This document shows, one piece after another, positions 10,658-19,375 of a stretch of DNA of 64,000 nucleotides. This stretch comes from Streptomyces echinoruber (lineage in GTDB: Bacteria; Actinomycetota; Actinomycetes; Streptomycetales; Streptomycetaceae): positions 62,001 to 126,000 of the forward strand of contig NZ_BMWH01000021.1 of NCBI RefSeq assembly GCF_014651135.1, in the 5' to 3' direction. Under the pieces are notes generated by a model that did not search any database, had not been told where the DNA came from, and saw only the letters and a program-made list of their open reading frames with translations. The translations under genes and the position numbers were made by a program. The first letter of the stretch is position 1; each line of letters begins with the position of its first letter.

Positions 10658-12982
10658 CTACTCGGTGGAGTACTCCTCCACCACCGTCGCTCCCAGTTCC
10701 CTGACGATCAGTTCGTGGCCGGAGAGGGCCGAGTCCTCGAGGTCCGGGTCGTCGTCCTCGGGGATGTCGTCCTCGGGGGCGACATGGACCGGCTCGGGCG
10801 CCGGGGGCTTCGGGCTCTGGGCAGGGGCGGCGGGAGGCGCCGGGCTCTGGGCGGCGCCTCCGGCCGGGGCGGCGCCGGGGGCGGCAGCCGGGGGCTGGGG
10901 CGCGGGCGGGCGCGGTACGGCCGTACCGCCGCCGAAGCCGCCGTTCCCGTGACCGGGGCTGCCGTAGCCGGGACTGCCGTAGCCGGGGTTGCCGCCGCGG
11001 CCGCCGGCTCCGGGTGCCGGGGCGGAGCCGCCGCCGGACGGGTCGACGAGGGCCTCGATCTTCCAGTGGACGTTGAACTGCTCGGCCAGCGCCTGGCGCA
11101 GCACGTCCTCGCTCCCGCTGCTGAGGAAGTTGTCGCGGGCACCGGAGTTGACGAAGCCGAGTTGCAGGGTGGTGCCGTCGAAGCCGGTGACCTGGGCGTT
11201 CTGGCTGAGCAGGATCCAGGTGAAGCGGCGGCGGTTCTTGACGGCCTCCAGGATGTCCGGCCAGAGGGACCGGGGGTCGAGCCCGCCGGGAACGGGAGCG
11301 GAGGGTGCCGCCGGTGCGGTGGGGGCCGGGGCGGATGCGCCGGGGGCGGGCCGGCCGGCCGGTGCGGCGCCCGCCGGGGACGGAGCGCCGGCGCCCGGCG
11401 CAGCCGCCGTCGGCCAGCCGCCGGGCCGGCGGGCGCCGCCCGCGGGGGCGGGGGTGGGCCAGGCGCCGGGGGCCGCCGGAGCGGGGGCGGGAGCGGGGGC
11501 GGGAGCGGAGGAAGCGGCAGGGGCGGCCGGGGCGGGGGTCGGCGCCGCGGCCGCCGCAGCCGCCGCGGCTCCGTTGCTCCCCGTGGCTCCCATGGCCCCC
11601 GTCGGCCCGGCGGGACCGCCCGTGCCCGCCTGTGCCGGCGCACCGGACGCGCCGGGACCGCCCGCGGCACGCACCGCGGCGCGGGCCGCCGCGGGGCCGC
11701 CGCCGGGCGGAACGGGTGGCGCGCCGGTGCCGCCGCCGGGCATGCCGGGGGCCGCCGCACCGTGGACGTCGGGCCCGGGCGCGTATCCCGCGGCGGGCAT
11801 GCCGGGGGCGCCCGCGGAGAAGTGCACGCCGCGTTCGAGCCGGTCGAGGCGGGCCATGACGGAACGCTCGTCGCCGTATGCGGCGGGCAGCAGGACGCGG
11901 GCGCAGATGAGCTCGAGCTGCAGGCGGGGCGAGGTGGCGCCGCGCATCTCGGTGAGGCCCTGGTTGACGATGTCGGCGGCGCGGCTGAGTTCGGCGGCGC
12001 CGAAGGTCTCGGCCTGGGCCTGCATGCGTTCGACGACGTCGGCGGGGGCGTCGATGAGCCCCTTCTCGGCCGCGTCCGGCACGGCCGCCAGGATCACCAG
12101 GTCGCGCAGCCGCTCCAGCAGGTCGGCGACGAAGCGGCGCGGGTCGTTGCCGCTCTCGATGACGCGGTCGACGACCTCGAAGGCGGCGGCGCCGTCGCCG
12201 GTGGCGAAGGCCTCGACGACGGAGTCGAGGAGGGAACCGTCGGTGTAGCCGAGGAGGGCGGTGGCCATGGCGTAGGTCACACCGTCCTCCCCCGCCCCGG
12301 CGAGAAGCTGGTCCATGACGGACATGGAGTCACGCACGGAACCGCCGCCCGCGCGCACCACGAGGGGCAGCACGCCGTCCTCGACCGGGATGTTCTCCTT
12401 GCGGCACACCTCGGCGAGGTAGTCGCGCAGGGTGCCCGGGGGCACGAGCCGGAAGGGGTAGTGATGGGTGCGTGACCGGATGGTCCCGATGACCTTCTCC
12501 GGCTCGGTGGTCGCGAAGATGAACTTGAGGTGCTCCGGGGGCTCCTCGACCACCTTCAGCAGGGCGTTGAAGCCGGCCGACGTGACCATGTGGGCCTCGT
12601 CGATGATGTAGATCTTGTACCGGCTGCGGGCGGGCCCGAAGAACGCCTTCTCGCGCAGGTCACGGGCGTCGTCCACACCGCCGTGCGAGGCGGCGTCGAT
12701 CTCGATGACGTCGATCGAGCCCGGGCCGTTGCGCGCCAGGTCGCGGCAGGACTGGCACTCCCCGCACGGGGTCGGCGTCGGGCCCTTCTCGCAGTTCAGG
12801 CAGCGGGCCAGGATGCGTGCGCTGGTCGTCTTGCCGCAGCCGCGCGGACCGCTGAACAGGTACGCGTGGTTGACCCGGTTGTTCCGCAGCGCCTGCTGCA
12901 GCGGATCAGTGACATGCTCCTGCCCGATGACCTCGGCGAAGGACTCCGGGCGATAGCGGCGGTACAGCGCGAGAGACGACAC
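10658..12982 (-). CDS. dnaX: DNA polymerase III gamma/tau subunit
   Basis: Clamp-loader ATPase (774 residues). Seen: the N-terminal [21 protein letters not shown], Walker [14 protein letters not shown], a zinc module with Cys ligands in [19 protein letters not shown], the Walker B/DExx box YIIDEAHM, and [14 protein letters not shown] Pro/Ala/Gly-rich linker (about residues 400-560) precedes the tau-type C-terminal domain. The GTG at 12982 (VSSLALY) is chosen on family conservation; an ATG 10 codons upstream is possible. The linker is longer than in many homologues and is coded by very GC-rich sequence. Confidence 0.94.
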   Translation of the reverse strand: MSSLALYRRYRPESFAEVIGQEHVTDPLQQALRNNRVNHAYLFSGPRGCGKTTSARILARCLNCEKGPTPTPCGECQSCRDLARNGPGSIDVIEIDAASHGGVDDARDLREKAFFGPARSRYKIYIIDEAHMVTSAGFNALLKVVEEPPEHLKFIFATTEPEKVIGTIRSRTHHYPFRLVPPGTLRDYLAEVCRKENIPVEDGVLPLVVRAGGGSVRDSMSVMDQLLAGAGEDGVTYAMATALLGYTDGSLLDSVVEAFATGDGAAAFEVVDRVIESGNDPRRFVADLLERLRDLVILAAVPDAAEKGLIDAPADVVERMQAQAETFGAAELSRAADIVNQGLTEMRGATSPRLQLELICARVLLPAAYGDERSVMARLDRLERGVHFSAGAPGMPAAGYAPGPDVHGAAAPGMPGGGTGAPPVPPGGGPAAARAAVRAAGGPGASGAPAQAGTGGPAGPTGAMGATGSNGAAAAAAAAAPTPAPAAPAASSAPAPAPAPAPAAPGAWPTPAPAGGARRPGGWPTAAAPGAGAPSPAGAAPAGRPAPGASAPAPTAPAAPSAPVPGGLDPRSLWPDILEAVKNRRRFTWILLSQNAQVTGFDGTTLQLGFVNSGARDNFLSSGSEDVLRQALAEQFNVHWKIEALVDPSGGGSAPAPGAGGRGGNPGYGSPGYGSPGHGNGGFGGGTAVPRPPAPQPPAAAPGAAPAGGAAQSPAPPAAPAQSPKPPAPEPVHVAPEDDIPEDDDPDLEDSALSGHELIVRELGATVVEEYSTE

Positions 12983-13040
12983 GCTTACGAGGTTATAGGC
13001 GCCGACTGACAACGACTGCGGCCCGGAGAGGAACGCAAGC

Positions 13041-13126
13041 GCCCCTCACGCACCCGCCAGAGCCGACCTACCCTTGCTGCCTTCCGGCCCTGGGGGGGTT
13101 CAGTCAGATAGCGCCGCGTGAGGGGC
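13041..13126 (-). ncRNA. ffs: Small signal recognition particle RNA (4.5S-type)
   Basis: On the minus strand the apical domain reads CAGGGCCGGAAGGCAGCAAG, the hallmark Ffh-binding motif with the GGAA tetraloop. Terminal sequences GCCCCTCACGC and GCGTGAGGGGC close the long hairpin. It lies just upstream of dnaX, its usual actinobacterial neighbour. Ends are approximate by a few nt. Confidence 0.92.
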
Positions 13127-13202
13127 TTCGCCCAGAGTACCCGATCGCACCAGCCGCGAACGAGTTCGCGAGCACTCCCCCGAGTCATGTAATGTTTCCG
13201 GC

Positions 13203-13287
13203 GGAGGATTCGCCTAGAGGCCTAGGGCGCACGCTTGGAAAGCGTGTTGGGGGCAACCCCTCACGAGTTCGAATCTCGTATCCTCCG
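13203..13287 (+). tRNA. tRNA-Ser (anticodon GGA)
   Basis: Acceptor GGAGGAT pairs with ATCCTCC (13280-13286), discriminator G. The anticodon loop TTGGAAA gives GGA, and a long class II variable arm (TTGGGGGCAACCCCT) is present. Its 3' end is followed by integrase and other gene fragments, so it is a likely integration site. Confidence 0.96.
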
Positions 13288-13309
13288 CAGCCGCCTGAAC
13301 AGGCGAAAC

Positions 13310-13342
13310 GAGGGGCCCCACCGGTCACCGGTGGGGCCCCTC
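13310..13342. terminator. Hairpin after tRNA-Ser(GGA)
   Basis: A near-perfect 16-bp inverted repeat around ACCGGT with arms GAGGGGCCCC and GGGGCCCCTC. Likely terminator for the tRNA and for anything converging from the right. Confidence 0.75.
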
Positions 13343-13353
13343 GCCGTTGTCCG

Positions 13354-13530
13354 TCAGACCTCGTTGTCCTGGTTTTTGTCCACAGAGGGTGTCTCGGGGC
13401 CTCCCCAGATGGCATCGGCGATCTTCCGGGCCACGTCCTTGAGCATGGCGTCCGGCACATGCAGGTACCGCGCTCGCATGCGCGCGGAGGTCCCCGGCTC
13501 CCACCCCATGAGTAGAGCGCCTTGGACCTG
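13354..13530 (-). pseudogene. C-terminal remnant of a site-specific (tyrosine-type) integrase
   Basis: Reading leftwards to the TGA at 13354 gives LMGWEPGTSARMRARYLHVP followed by DAMLKDVARKIADAIWGG and a short polar tail. This resembles the last helices of actinobacterial integrases, where the catalytic Tyr lies in RYLHV. Only about 60 residues remain; the catalytic Arg-His region is absent, and homology is lost near 13520 where a plus-strand gene fragment begins. Position directly beside tRNA-Ser fits an integrative element that was mostly deleted. Family call is by motif recognition only. Confidence 0.6.
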
Positions 13531-13970
13531 CCCATCGACTCCATGCCGCTGGCGGCCGGCTACCTGAGGCCGTGCTGGACGCCGACCCGGGCCTCGGGCT
13601 CGAGACCGACGTCAAGATCCACCATCTGCGCGGTGGATGGTCCCTCACGCAGATGGCCCGCATGATCTTCGGCGACGGCGACATACCGGATGTCCTGGCC
13701 TTCTCCGTGCTCGGCTGGAACTACCGCACCTTCGCCCGCCTCGCCGAACTCTTCAAACAGCTCAGGCCCGACGGCATCACCGTCTTCGGCGGCAACCACG
13801 TCGGCAACCAGGGCCGGAAAGTGTTCCGCGCATGCCCCTCCGTCGACATCGTCGTCAACGGTGAGGGAGAGCCGACCTTCCGGGACCTGACCGCCGCTCT
13901 CCTCACCAACCGCCGGGAACCCGACCTCACCGGCACAGACGGGCTCTCCTTTCACGGGCGCGCCAAGTGA
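13522..13970 (+). pseudogene. Truncated B12-binding-domain radical SAM protein, frameshifted
   Basis: The plus strand encodes LPIDSMPLAAGYL, then, after a 1-nt frame change near 13570, VLDADPGLGLETDV...DVLAFSVLGWNYRTFARLAE, VFGGNHVGNQGRKVFR and DIVVNGEGEPTFRDL. These are the N-terminal cobalamin-binding (Rossmann) blocks of B12-dependent radical SAM enzymes, including the GGNHV and GEGE motifs. The frame stops at 13970 before any CxxxCxxC cluster motif, so the radical SAM domain is missing. It has no own start or ribosome-binding site and abuts the integrase remnant, marking a recombination junction. Confidence 0.6.
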
Positions 13971-14074
13971 GAGGGCCGCTCACGACCGCTTCTCCTGATC
14001 ACGTCGACAGCAGAGAAGACCTGGCTGCCTTCGTCCGGGCCCTTCGCCGAAGCCACACCGAGGAGGGCCGCTGA
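13967..14074 (+). CDS. Small open frame, possible gene fragment
   Basis: A 35-codon frame whose GTG overlaps the stop of the radical SAM fragment (GTGA). It contains DHVDSREDLAAFVRALRR, which looks like the first helix of a small cytosolic protein, then stops. Probably the truncated start of a lost gene; function unknown. Confidence 0.3.
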   Translation: MRGPLTTASPDHVDSREDLAAFVRALRRSHTEEGR

Positions 14075-14088
14075 CGAAGGCAGAGAGA

Positions 14089-14502
14089 ATGACCGCGCAG
14101 ACCCATCCCGTCGACCACGAGCTCATCCAGGCAGCGGCACACGTTGCTCGCACTCGCTGCCGGGGCGACAACCACACCATGGCAGCCGCGGCCCGCGCCC
14201 AGGACGGCCGGATCGTCACCGCGGTGAACGCCTACCACTTCACGGGAGGGCCCTGCGCCGAGCTGGTCCTGATCGGCACGGCCGCCGCCCAGGGCGCCTA
14301 CGAGCTGAACACGATTGTCGCGGTGGGCGACCGCGACCGAGGGGTTGTTCCCCCGTGCGGCCGGTGTCGCCAGGTCCTCCTCGACTACTTCCCGGCCCTC
14401 AAGGTCATCGTCGGCGAAGGCGATCGCGTCCGGACCGTCCTCATCACCGACCTGCTGCCCGAAAGCTACGTCTGGGCCGACCACCAGCTCGACGCCGGGT
14501 AA
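14089..14502 (+). CDS. Blasticidin-S-deaminase-like nucleoside deaminase
   Basis: A 137-residue zinc deaminase of the cytidine deaminase superfamily, hydrolysing an amino group on a cytosine-type base. Catalytic residues are visible: Cys56-Ala-Glu58 (GGPCAE) and the Cys90-x-x-Cys93 pair (PPCGRCRQ). The blocks NAYHFTGGPCAELVLIGTAA, GRCRQVLLDYFP and LLPESYVW are closer to fungal blasticidin-S deaminase (VYHFTGGPCAELV, GRCRQVLLD, LLPSGYVW) than to ordinary Cdd. ATG at 14089 with AAGG 8 nt upstream. It is intact inside an integration scar, so resistance or nucleoside salvage are both possible; substrate unproven. Confidence 0.8.
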   Translation: MTAQTHPVDHELIQAAAHVARTRCRGDNHTMAAAARAQDGRIVTAVNAYHFTGGPCAELVLIGTAAAQGAYELNTIVAVGDRDRGVVPPCGRCRQVLLDYFPALKVIVGEGDRVRTVLITDLLPESYVWADHQLDAG

Positions 14503-14682
14503 CCGCGCTCCTCAGCACGCGTCGGCATCGCCGACCGACAACAGGGCAGACGTTGCCTGATGCGGTACCAGCCGCCCCGAAACGCCCCTGAGAGTGCTGG
14601 GCCGGGCGGCCCGCCCGCGGGCTGGAACCGGGGGCCGGTCGGTCGCCGCGGGTGCGGGTGGGGGGCGGTGCGGGGCGTGTGG
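14503..14682. other. Short intergenic gap
   Basis: Convergent gap between the deaminase and the antitoxin-like gene. Contains GC-rich complementary stretches (GGGCCGGGCGGCCCGCCC, about 14600) that could terminate transcription. No gene seen. Confidence 0.4.
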
Positions 14683-15066
14683 TCAGAGGTCGCCGGTGAG
14701 GTAGGAGCGGGCGGCCGCCATGACGTCCTTGTGGCGGTCCTCGGCGATGGCCTGGATCGGTGAGTCGTCCTCGAGCTGCGGGTTCATGCCGATCATCCAG
14801 GCGCGCGCGGTGTGCGCGTTCTCCTCGATCGAAATCATCTGGAACACCTGGTAGGCCGCCCGCAGCCGTAGTTCGGAGTCGACCCGCGGGCTGTTCTGGG
14901 CGGTGCACCACTTGCCGACTTGCTTGGGGTCCTCGATGCCGGCGATGAACGCGGTCAGCCGCTGGCCGAAGTTCTCCTGCAGGAAGCGGGCGATGTCGGC
15001 GATGGACCTCTTGACGGTGTCGGCGTGGGCCGCCTTGTCGGTGCCGTGCTCGCGCAGGGTCTGCAT
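14683..15066 (-). CDS. MbcA/ParS-type (Xre-like) antitoxin homologue
   Basis: A 127-residue protein. The N-terminal part (IARFLQENFGQRLTAFIAGI, then EDPKQVGKWC) resembles a helix-turn-helix, and the C-terminal part (RAAYQVFQMI, AWMIGMNPQLEDDSPIQAIA) matches the MbcA/ParS pattern in which W-x-x-G-x-N-P-x-L-x-x-x-x-P precedes the toxin-binding helix. ATG at 15066 with GAGGAG 5 nt upstream. A RES-domain protein, the usual toxin partner, lies 700 bp upstream on the same strand, but the two are not directly adjacent and the order is reversed from the usual operon. Confidence 0.6.
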   Translation of the reverse strand: MQTLREHGTDKAAHADTVKRSIADIARFLQENFGQRLTAFIAGIEDPKQVGKWCTAQNSPRVDSELRLRAAYQVFQMISIEENAHTARAWMIGMNPQLEDDSPIQAIAEDRHKDVMAAARSYLTGDL

Positions 15067-15266
15067 GGTCTCCTCGTTTCCTCCCCGCCGGCGGATGCCT
15101 CTCGGGCGTCTCGGCGAAGGGTGCTGGAGGCGCTGCCTGCCCGGGTCCGGCTCGGTGCGGAGGCGGGGCACGGTCGTCCGTCTCGTCGACCCGCTCAAGC
15201 CTGTCTGCTGTTTCCAGGCGAGCGTGGGTGCGGTTGCGGTTCAGGCAGGCCGTAAGTGATGGGTGG

Positions 15267-15413
15267 TCACGAATTCCCGGAGGCCGGTACGGCGGGCCGT
15301 CCGCGGCGGATGCCCCCTGCACCGGGTTCGGGCGTGCCGGTGAGCCGGAGGAGATGGTGCTGACTCAGGTCCGGAAACGGTGGTCCCGAAGACGACTGTC
15401 GGATGGTCAACAT
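15267..15413 (-). CDS. Possible small protein (48 residues) with a strong ribosome-binding site
   Basis: ATG at 15413 is preceded by AAGGAGAG at near-ideal spacing, and TAGACT (a TAnnnT box) lies about 20 nt further upstream. The product MLTIRQSSSGPPFPDLSQHH and onward has no recognisable domain. It lies between the RES gene and the antitoxin-like gene on the same strand. The Shine-Dalgarno is the main support; codon usage is unremarkable. Confidence 0.4.
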   Translation of the reverse strand: MLTIRQSSSGPPFPDLSQHHLLRLTGTPEPGAGGIRRGRPAVPASGNS

Positions 15414-15763
15414 GGCTTCTCTCCTTGTCCGTTGTGTCGAGTCTACCCGCCGCTCCCCCCGCTACTCCACCGCTTTCCCCCCTTGAATCCCCGGAGAAAT
15501 CCCACCTTGTCCGCGACGGGGTCCCGTGTGAGGGGCAATGCCCCAGGTCGGTCGGGGGGTCGGCCACCCGGCCGCCGCGCCCGCGCGCCCCCGGCCGTCG
15601 CCCGATCGGGCGACGGCCGGGCGGGCCAGCGCCGGGCGGACCGGCGCCGGCCGCAGGCACCGTCCCGTCGGGCGCACGGGCCGAAGGTCCGGCGGCAGAC
15701 CCGTCGGAAGGCCCGGCAGAAGATCCGTCGGAAGACCCATCAGAAAACCCGTCAGAAGACCCG
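15414..15763. repeat. Intergenic region with a 12-bp tandem repeat at its right end
   Basis: 15690-15775 holds about seven imperfect copies of a 12-bp unit (GAAGACCCGTCA), directly downstream of, and slightly overlapping, the RES stop codon. The rest (15414-15690) is GC-rich, with a likely promoter for the small frame above and no gene seen. Confidence 0.7.
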
Positions 15764-16474
15764 TCAGAAGACCCTGAGGCCGTACTCCTGCGCGACCTCC
15801 TGCAGGGCCGGGTCCTCCAGCCGTACGGGGCGCTGCTCCGCCTGTTCCAGGTCGACGTCGCTGAAGACCGCCCAGCACTGGCGGCCGCCGTAGCCCGAGC
15901 GGTAGGTGATGCCCTGCACCAGGCGGTGGCCGAGTCCGTTGCGCTGGGCGACGGCCCAGGCCGCCATCTGGCGGGCGATCCGGCGGTCGCGGCCGTGGAC
16001 GTGCTCGTCGGTGAGGGGGCCGGTGACGCCCCAGGCGCTCAGTTCCGGGCGGAGTTCCTCGGCGAGCGTGGCCCGCGTGGCCGGCGCGTCGACGTCCAGG
16101 AAGCGCGCCTCCTTGGGCGGCACGATCCGCACCAGGACGTGGTCCTGCCGCCAGCCGGAGGCGAGGTGGCCGAGTCTCATGGTGTTGGGCACGTGGTCCC
16201 AGTCGTCCCCGATGATCCGGCGCAGTGCCGGGCTGACCCGGAAGTGGGCCAGCGCCTCGGCGTAGCAGCCGGCCGGGTCCGTGGCGCAGTAGAGCATGCC
16301 GTAGGTGGCGAGGCTGAAGCGGCCCGCGCCGGAGCCCTGGCTGTTCTCCGGTTGCAGCGTGTTGTACTCGATCGGGCTCTTCCTCTTGCCCAGGCGCCAC
16401 ACTCCGCGGTCCGGTGCCGGAACCAGCGTGACCGCCGGTGCGAGCGTGGCGGAGGACTCGTCGGAGGGGCGCAT
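15764..16474 (-). CDS. RES-domain protein (putative toxin)
   Basis: A 236-residue protein with the RES fold, known in MbcT-type toxins to degrade NAD+. Motifs seen: GVWRLGKRK (the conserved Arg), FSLATYGMLYCATDPAGCYAEAL with the Glu of the active site, and the C-terminal QCWAVFSD near the conserved Ser/Asp position. ATG at 16474 overlaps the stop of a short upstream frame (TGATG), implying coupling. The expected antitoxin-like gene is downstream on the same strand with 700 bp in between. NAD+ cleavage is inferred from the family. Confidence 0.75.
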   Translation of the reverse strand: MRPSDESSATLAPAVTLVPAPDRGVWRLGKRKSPIEYNTLQPENSQGSGAGRFSLATYGMLYCATDPAGCYAEALAHFRVSPALRRIIGDDWDHVPNTMRLGHLASGWRQDHVLVRIVPPKEARFLDVDAPATRATLAEELRPELSAWGVTGPLTDEHVHGRDRRIARQMAAWAVAQRNGLGHRLVQGITYRSGYGGRQCWAVFSDVDLEQAEQRPVRLEDPALQEVAQEYGLRVF

Positions 16475-16644
16475 CAGGCCGTCGCCTCCCCCGTCCCGAG
16501 AGACCCGGCGGAACCGGCGGACGCGAGGCCGGCGGACGCGAGGCCGGCGGACGCGAGGCCGGCGGGCGCGGGGGTTTCGCCCGAGGGGCGGGCGGCGCGG
16601 AACGGTAAGGCGGCGGCGTCCGCCGCCGTGGAGGCGCTGTTCAT
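16474..16644 (-). CDS. Small Ala/Gly-rich protein coupled to the RES gene
   Basis: A 56-residue product beginning MNSASTAADAAALPFRAARP, with four tandem ASAGL-type pentapeptides. ATG at 16644 follows GAGGA at 5-nt spacing; the stop overlaps the RES start by one base. No domain recognised. Could be a real partner or simply a translated leader. Confidence 0.4.
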   Translation of the reverse strand: MNSASTAADAAALPFRAARPSGETPAPAGLASAGLASAGLASAGSAGSLGTGEATA

Positions 16645-16867
16645 ACGTCCTCGCTGCTGGACCGGTGGGTACGGAGGGGTCGGCTTGCCGGACGTGCCGG
16701 ACGCCCGGTGCGGGCCGGCTCGCGGAGCGTTCCGCACGTGACGCGTGGTGAGCGGGCACGCGCGAGCGATCATTGTCGCGTAACGGGCGTCGCGGGGTGG
16801 CCGCTTCGGCGCGTCCGCGGGGGCGCAGGAGGGGGGCGCTGAGGCATCGGCACGGCGCACGCTCACC
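16645..16867. other. Intergenic gap
   Basis: Separates the RES unit from the end of the WD40 gene. No gene, box or hairpin seen that I would defend. Confidence 0.4.
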
Positions 16868-19375
16868 TCAATAGCGCTCCAGGTGCACGCCGAAAAGGCA
16901 GATCCCCGCCCTCCCCGCGGCCAGGAGGACGGGGTACGGGTCGGTGGGCGTCCCTCCCGGGTGGTCCGGCCGCCGTCCTGCCGGTTCCCGCCCCGGGTGC
17001 CGGACCGCGAGGGCGGTCAGCGGGCTGCCGGTGACCAGGCTCAGCAGGCGGGTGCGGGCCGCGACGTCCCACAGGTGAACGGTGCCGGCGGGGCCTCCGG
17101 CCGCCAGGCAGGGCCGGCCGGCTGGAGTACGGAAGGCCGCGAGCACCGTCACGGGGCCGTCGCCGGCGTCCAGGGCGGCACCGGCCGGCCGCCGCGTCAC
17201 GGGGTCCCAGAGCCGTACGGTGCCGTCCTCGCCGGCGGAGGCGAGGAGCGGAGCCTCGCCGTCCTCGCCGTACCCGGCACCCTCACCGTCCTCGCCGTAC
17301 CCGGCGCCCTCACCGCCCTCGTCGTACCCGGCACCCTCGCCGCACCCGTTTTCGTCGGCCGGTACCGCCGCCACGGCGTGGACGCCCTGCTGGCCGCAGT
17401 GGATCACCGGGCGCGGGGCTGCGGGGTCGGCGGGGTCGGCGGGGTCGCCGAGCCGGAGGGTGCCGTCCGCCCCTGCCGAGACCACGAGCGTGCCGTCCCG
17501 GGTGCGGAGCACGGCGAGGTCCCTGACGCCCAGCCCGTGGTCGTCCCAGCAGGCCGCCTCGCGCCGGTGCTCCAGGTCCCACAGCCGCACGGAGCCGTCC
17601 GCGCCGCCGGTGGCCAGAAGAGCGCGGTCGCCGTGGCGGAAGGCCGCCATGGCCCGGACGGGCAGGCTGTGGTTGAGCAGCCTGCCGCGGCGCGCGGGCG
17701 GCGCGCCGCCCGGCCCGTCCAGGGACCACATCTGCACGCCGGCGTCCGTGTGCGCGGTCAGCAGGAGGGTCTCGCCCCCGACGGCGGCCCAGGCGAAGGC
17801 CGTGACGGGGCGCTCGCCGGCCGCCACGGGCACGTGGCGGCCGGTCTCCACGTCCCACAGCGCGGCCTCGGTCTCGTCGGCCACGGCGACGAGGAGCCCG
17901 GAGGCAGGGAGGCCGGGGGCGGAAAGCCCGGGGGCGGGGATCGCCCGGCCGGGCAGCGCGGCCGCCGTGACGGGGCGGCGCGCGGGCCGGGCGGGCCGGC
18001 CGCCGTGCCCGGTGAGGTCCCAGCGGCGCAGCGTGCCGTCGCCGCCCGCGGAGACGACGTAGGTCTCCGTCCCGTCCGGCGGCAGCGTGGTCAGGGCCAC
18101 GGCGGGAGCGGTGTGGCCCTCCAGGGCCGCGCCGATCGGGCGCCCGGTGTCGGCGTCCCACACGCGCAGCGCGTGGTCGAGGCCGGCGGAGACCACGGCC
18201 CGGTGTCCGTCCACCGTCGCGGCCGTCAGGGAGAGGACGGCTGTGCCGGGCCGCGGTGTCGCCGCCGCCGTCTCACGGCGGGTGCGGGCGTCCCAGAAGC
18301 GGAGGGAGCCGGCGTCGTCGCAGGTCGCGAACCGGCCGGTGCCGGGCAGGGCCACGGCGTGGCGTACCTCGCCCGCGTGCTCGCCGAGGACGACCGGGTC
18401 CTGTCCGGGCCGCCAGAGGCGCAGCAGGCGGCCCTGGGCGACGACCAGTGCCGCGCCGCCGCCGTCTTCCTCGGGCAGGTCGACGCCCGTCACCAGGGCG
18501 GGGGCCTCGTCGAGGTCGGGCAGGGGCATGTCGACGGGGCGGAGGGTCTCGGTGTCCAGGGCGGTGAGGTGGCCGTCGCTGTGGGCGGCGAGGACGCGGG
18601 GCGGTGCGTCCGCCGGCCGGAAGAGGGTGAGGCCGCTGACCCAGGTGCGGGGGCGGTGCACGGCCTCGCCGATCAACTGGCCGCGGGTGAGGTGCCAGAC
18701 GCGTACGACGCCGTCGGTCCCGCCGGACAGCAGCAGGTCGCCGTCGAGGGGCAGCAGGTGCTGCACCGCGCCGCCGAAGCTGTGCAGGGGCGGGCCGACC
18801 GGGACGCCGTGCGTCTCCCACACCCGGATCGTCCCGTTGCCGTCCCCGCCGACCAGCAGGGTGCGGCCGTCGGAGGCCGTGGTGTGGGCCAGCGACTCCA
18901 CGAGGGCGCCGGTGACGGCCAGGACGTTGTCCGGGGCGGCCCAGTCGCTCCACAGAGGGGTGACGCGCGACCCCGCCGTGCCCGGGTCCGGCGGGGAGCC
19001 GGCGGCGAGGGGGATCCGGCGGCGGGTGGCGGCGTGGTGGGCGAGGTGCAGGCTGGACAGGCGGGACTCCGGATCGGCGTCCCCGACGAACGGCTCGATG
19101 CGGGCCCAGGCCCGCAGCCACTGCGTCCGCCCCGCGGAGCGGGCCCGGCGCAGCAGCACCCGTACGTTCCGGCTCGACTCCCAGGGGAGCAGGGCCGGCG
19201 GCACATGGTCGTCGTCCAGGACCCGGCCGCGGAAGGCGTGGTCGGCGAGGTGCCGGCTGAGGTAGGGGTGCGGCGGGATGGTCGGGTCCTCGGCGACCAG
19301 CTTCGCCAGCGCCTCGGCGATGAGCCGGTGGGGGTGGGTGTCCTCCGGCGCGCGGGACGCCCCGGCGTCGCTCAT
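16868..19375 (-). CDS. WD40-repeat protein paired with a caspase-NACHT NTPase
   Basis: An 835-residue beta-propeller protein. The first about 130 residues are helical (HPYLSRHLADHAF, LRRARSAGRTQWLRAWARIEPF), like the linker that follows STAND NTPases. From about residue 150 to the end come roughly 13 WD40 blades with repeated GGxDGxVRVWDL-type ends. ATG at 19375 overlaps the stop of the upstream gene (ATGA). WD40 propellers act as ligand sensors or scaffolds in STAND systems. The repeat GYGEDGEGA (about 17255-17340) is a recent duplication inside one blade. Role by context: sensor half of a conflict system. Confidence 0.8.
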   Translation of the reverse strand: MSDAGASRAPEDTHPHRLIAEALAKLVAEDPTIPPHPYLSRHLADHAFRGRVLDDDHVPPALLPWESSRNVRVLLRRARSAGRTQWLRAWARIEPFVGDADPESRLSSLHLAHHAATRRRIPLAAGSPPDPGTAGSRVTPLWSDWAAPDNVLAVTGALVESLAHTTASDGRTLLVGGDGNGTIRVWETHGVPVGPPLHSFGGAVQHLLPLDGDLLLSGGTDGVVRVWHLTRGQLIGEAVHRPRTWVSGLTLFRPADAPPRVLAAHSDGHLTALDTETLRPVDMPLPDLDEAPALVTGVDLPEEDGGGAALVVAQGRLLRLWRPGQDPVVLGEHAGEVRHAVALPGTGRFATCDDAGSLRFWDARTRRETAAATPRPGTAVLSLTAATVDGHRAVVSAGLDHALRVWDADTGRPIGAALEGHTAPAVALTTLPPDGTETYVVSAGGDGTLRRWDLTGHGGRPARPARRPVTAAALPGRAIPAPGLSAPGLPASGLLVAVADETEAALWDVETGRHVPVAAGERPVTAFAWAAVGGETLLLTAHTDAGVQMWSLDGPGGAPPARRGRLLNHSLPVRAMAAFRHGDRALLATGGADGSVRLWDLEHRREAACWDDHGLGVRDLAVLRTRDGTLVVSAGADGTLRLGDPADPADPAAPRPVIHCGQQGVHAVAAVPADENGCGEGAGYDEGGEGAGYGEDGEGAGYGEDGEAPLLASAGEDGTVRLWDPVTRRPAGAALDAGDGPVTVLAAFRTPAGRPCLAAGGPAGTVHLWDVAARTRLLSLVTGSPLTALAVRHPGREPAGRRPDHPGGTPTDPYPVLLAAGRAGICLFGVHLERY

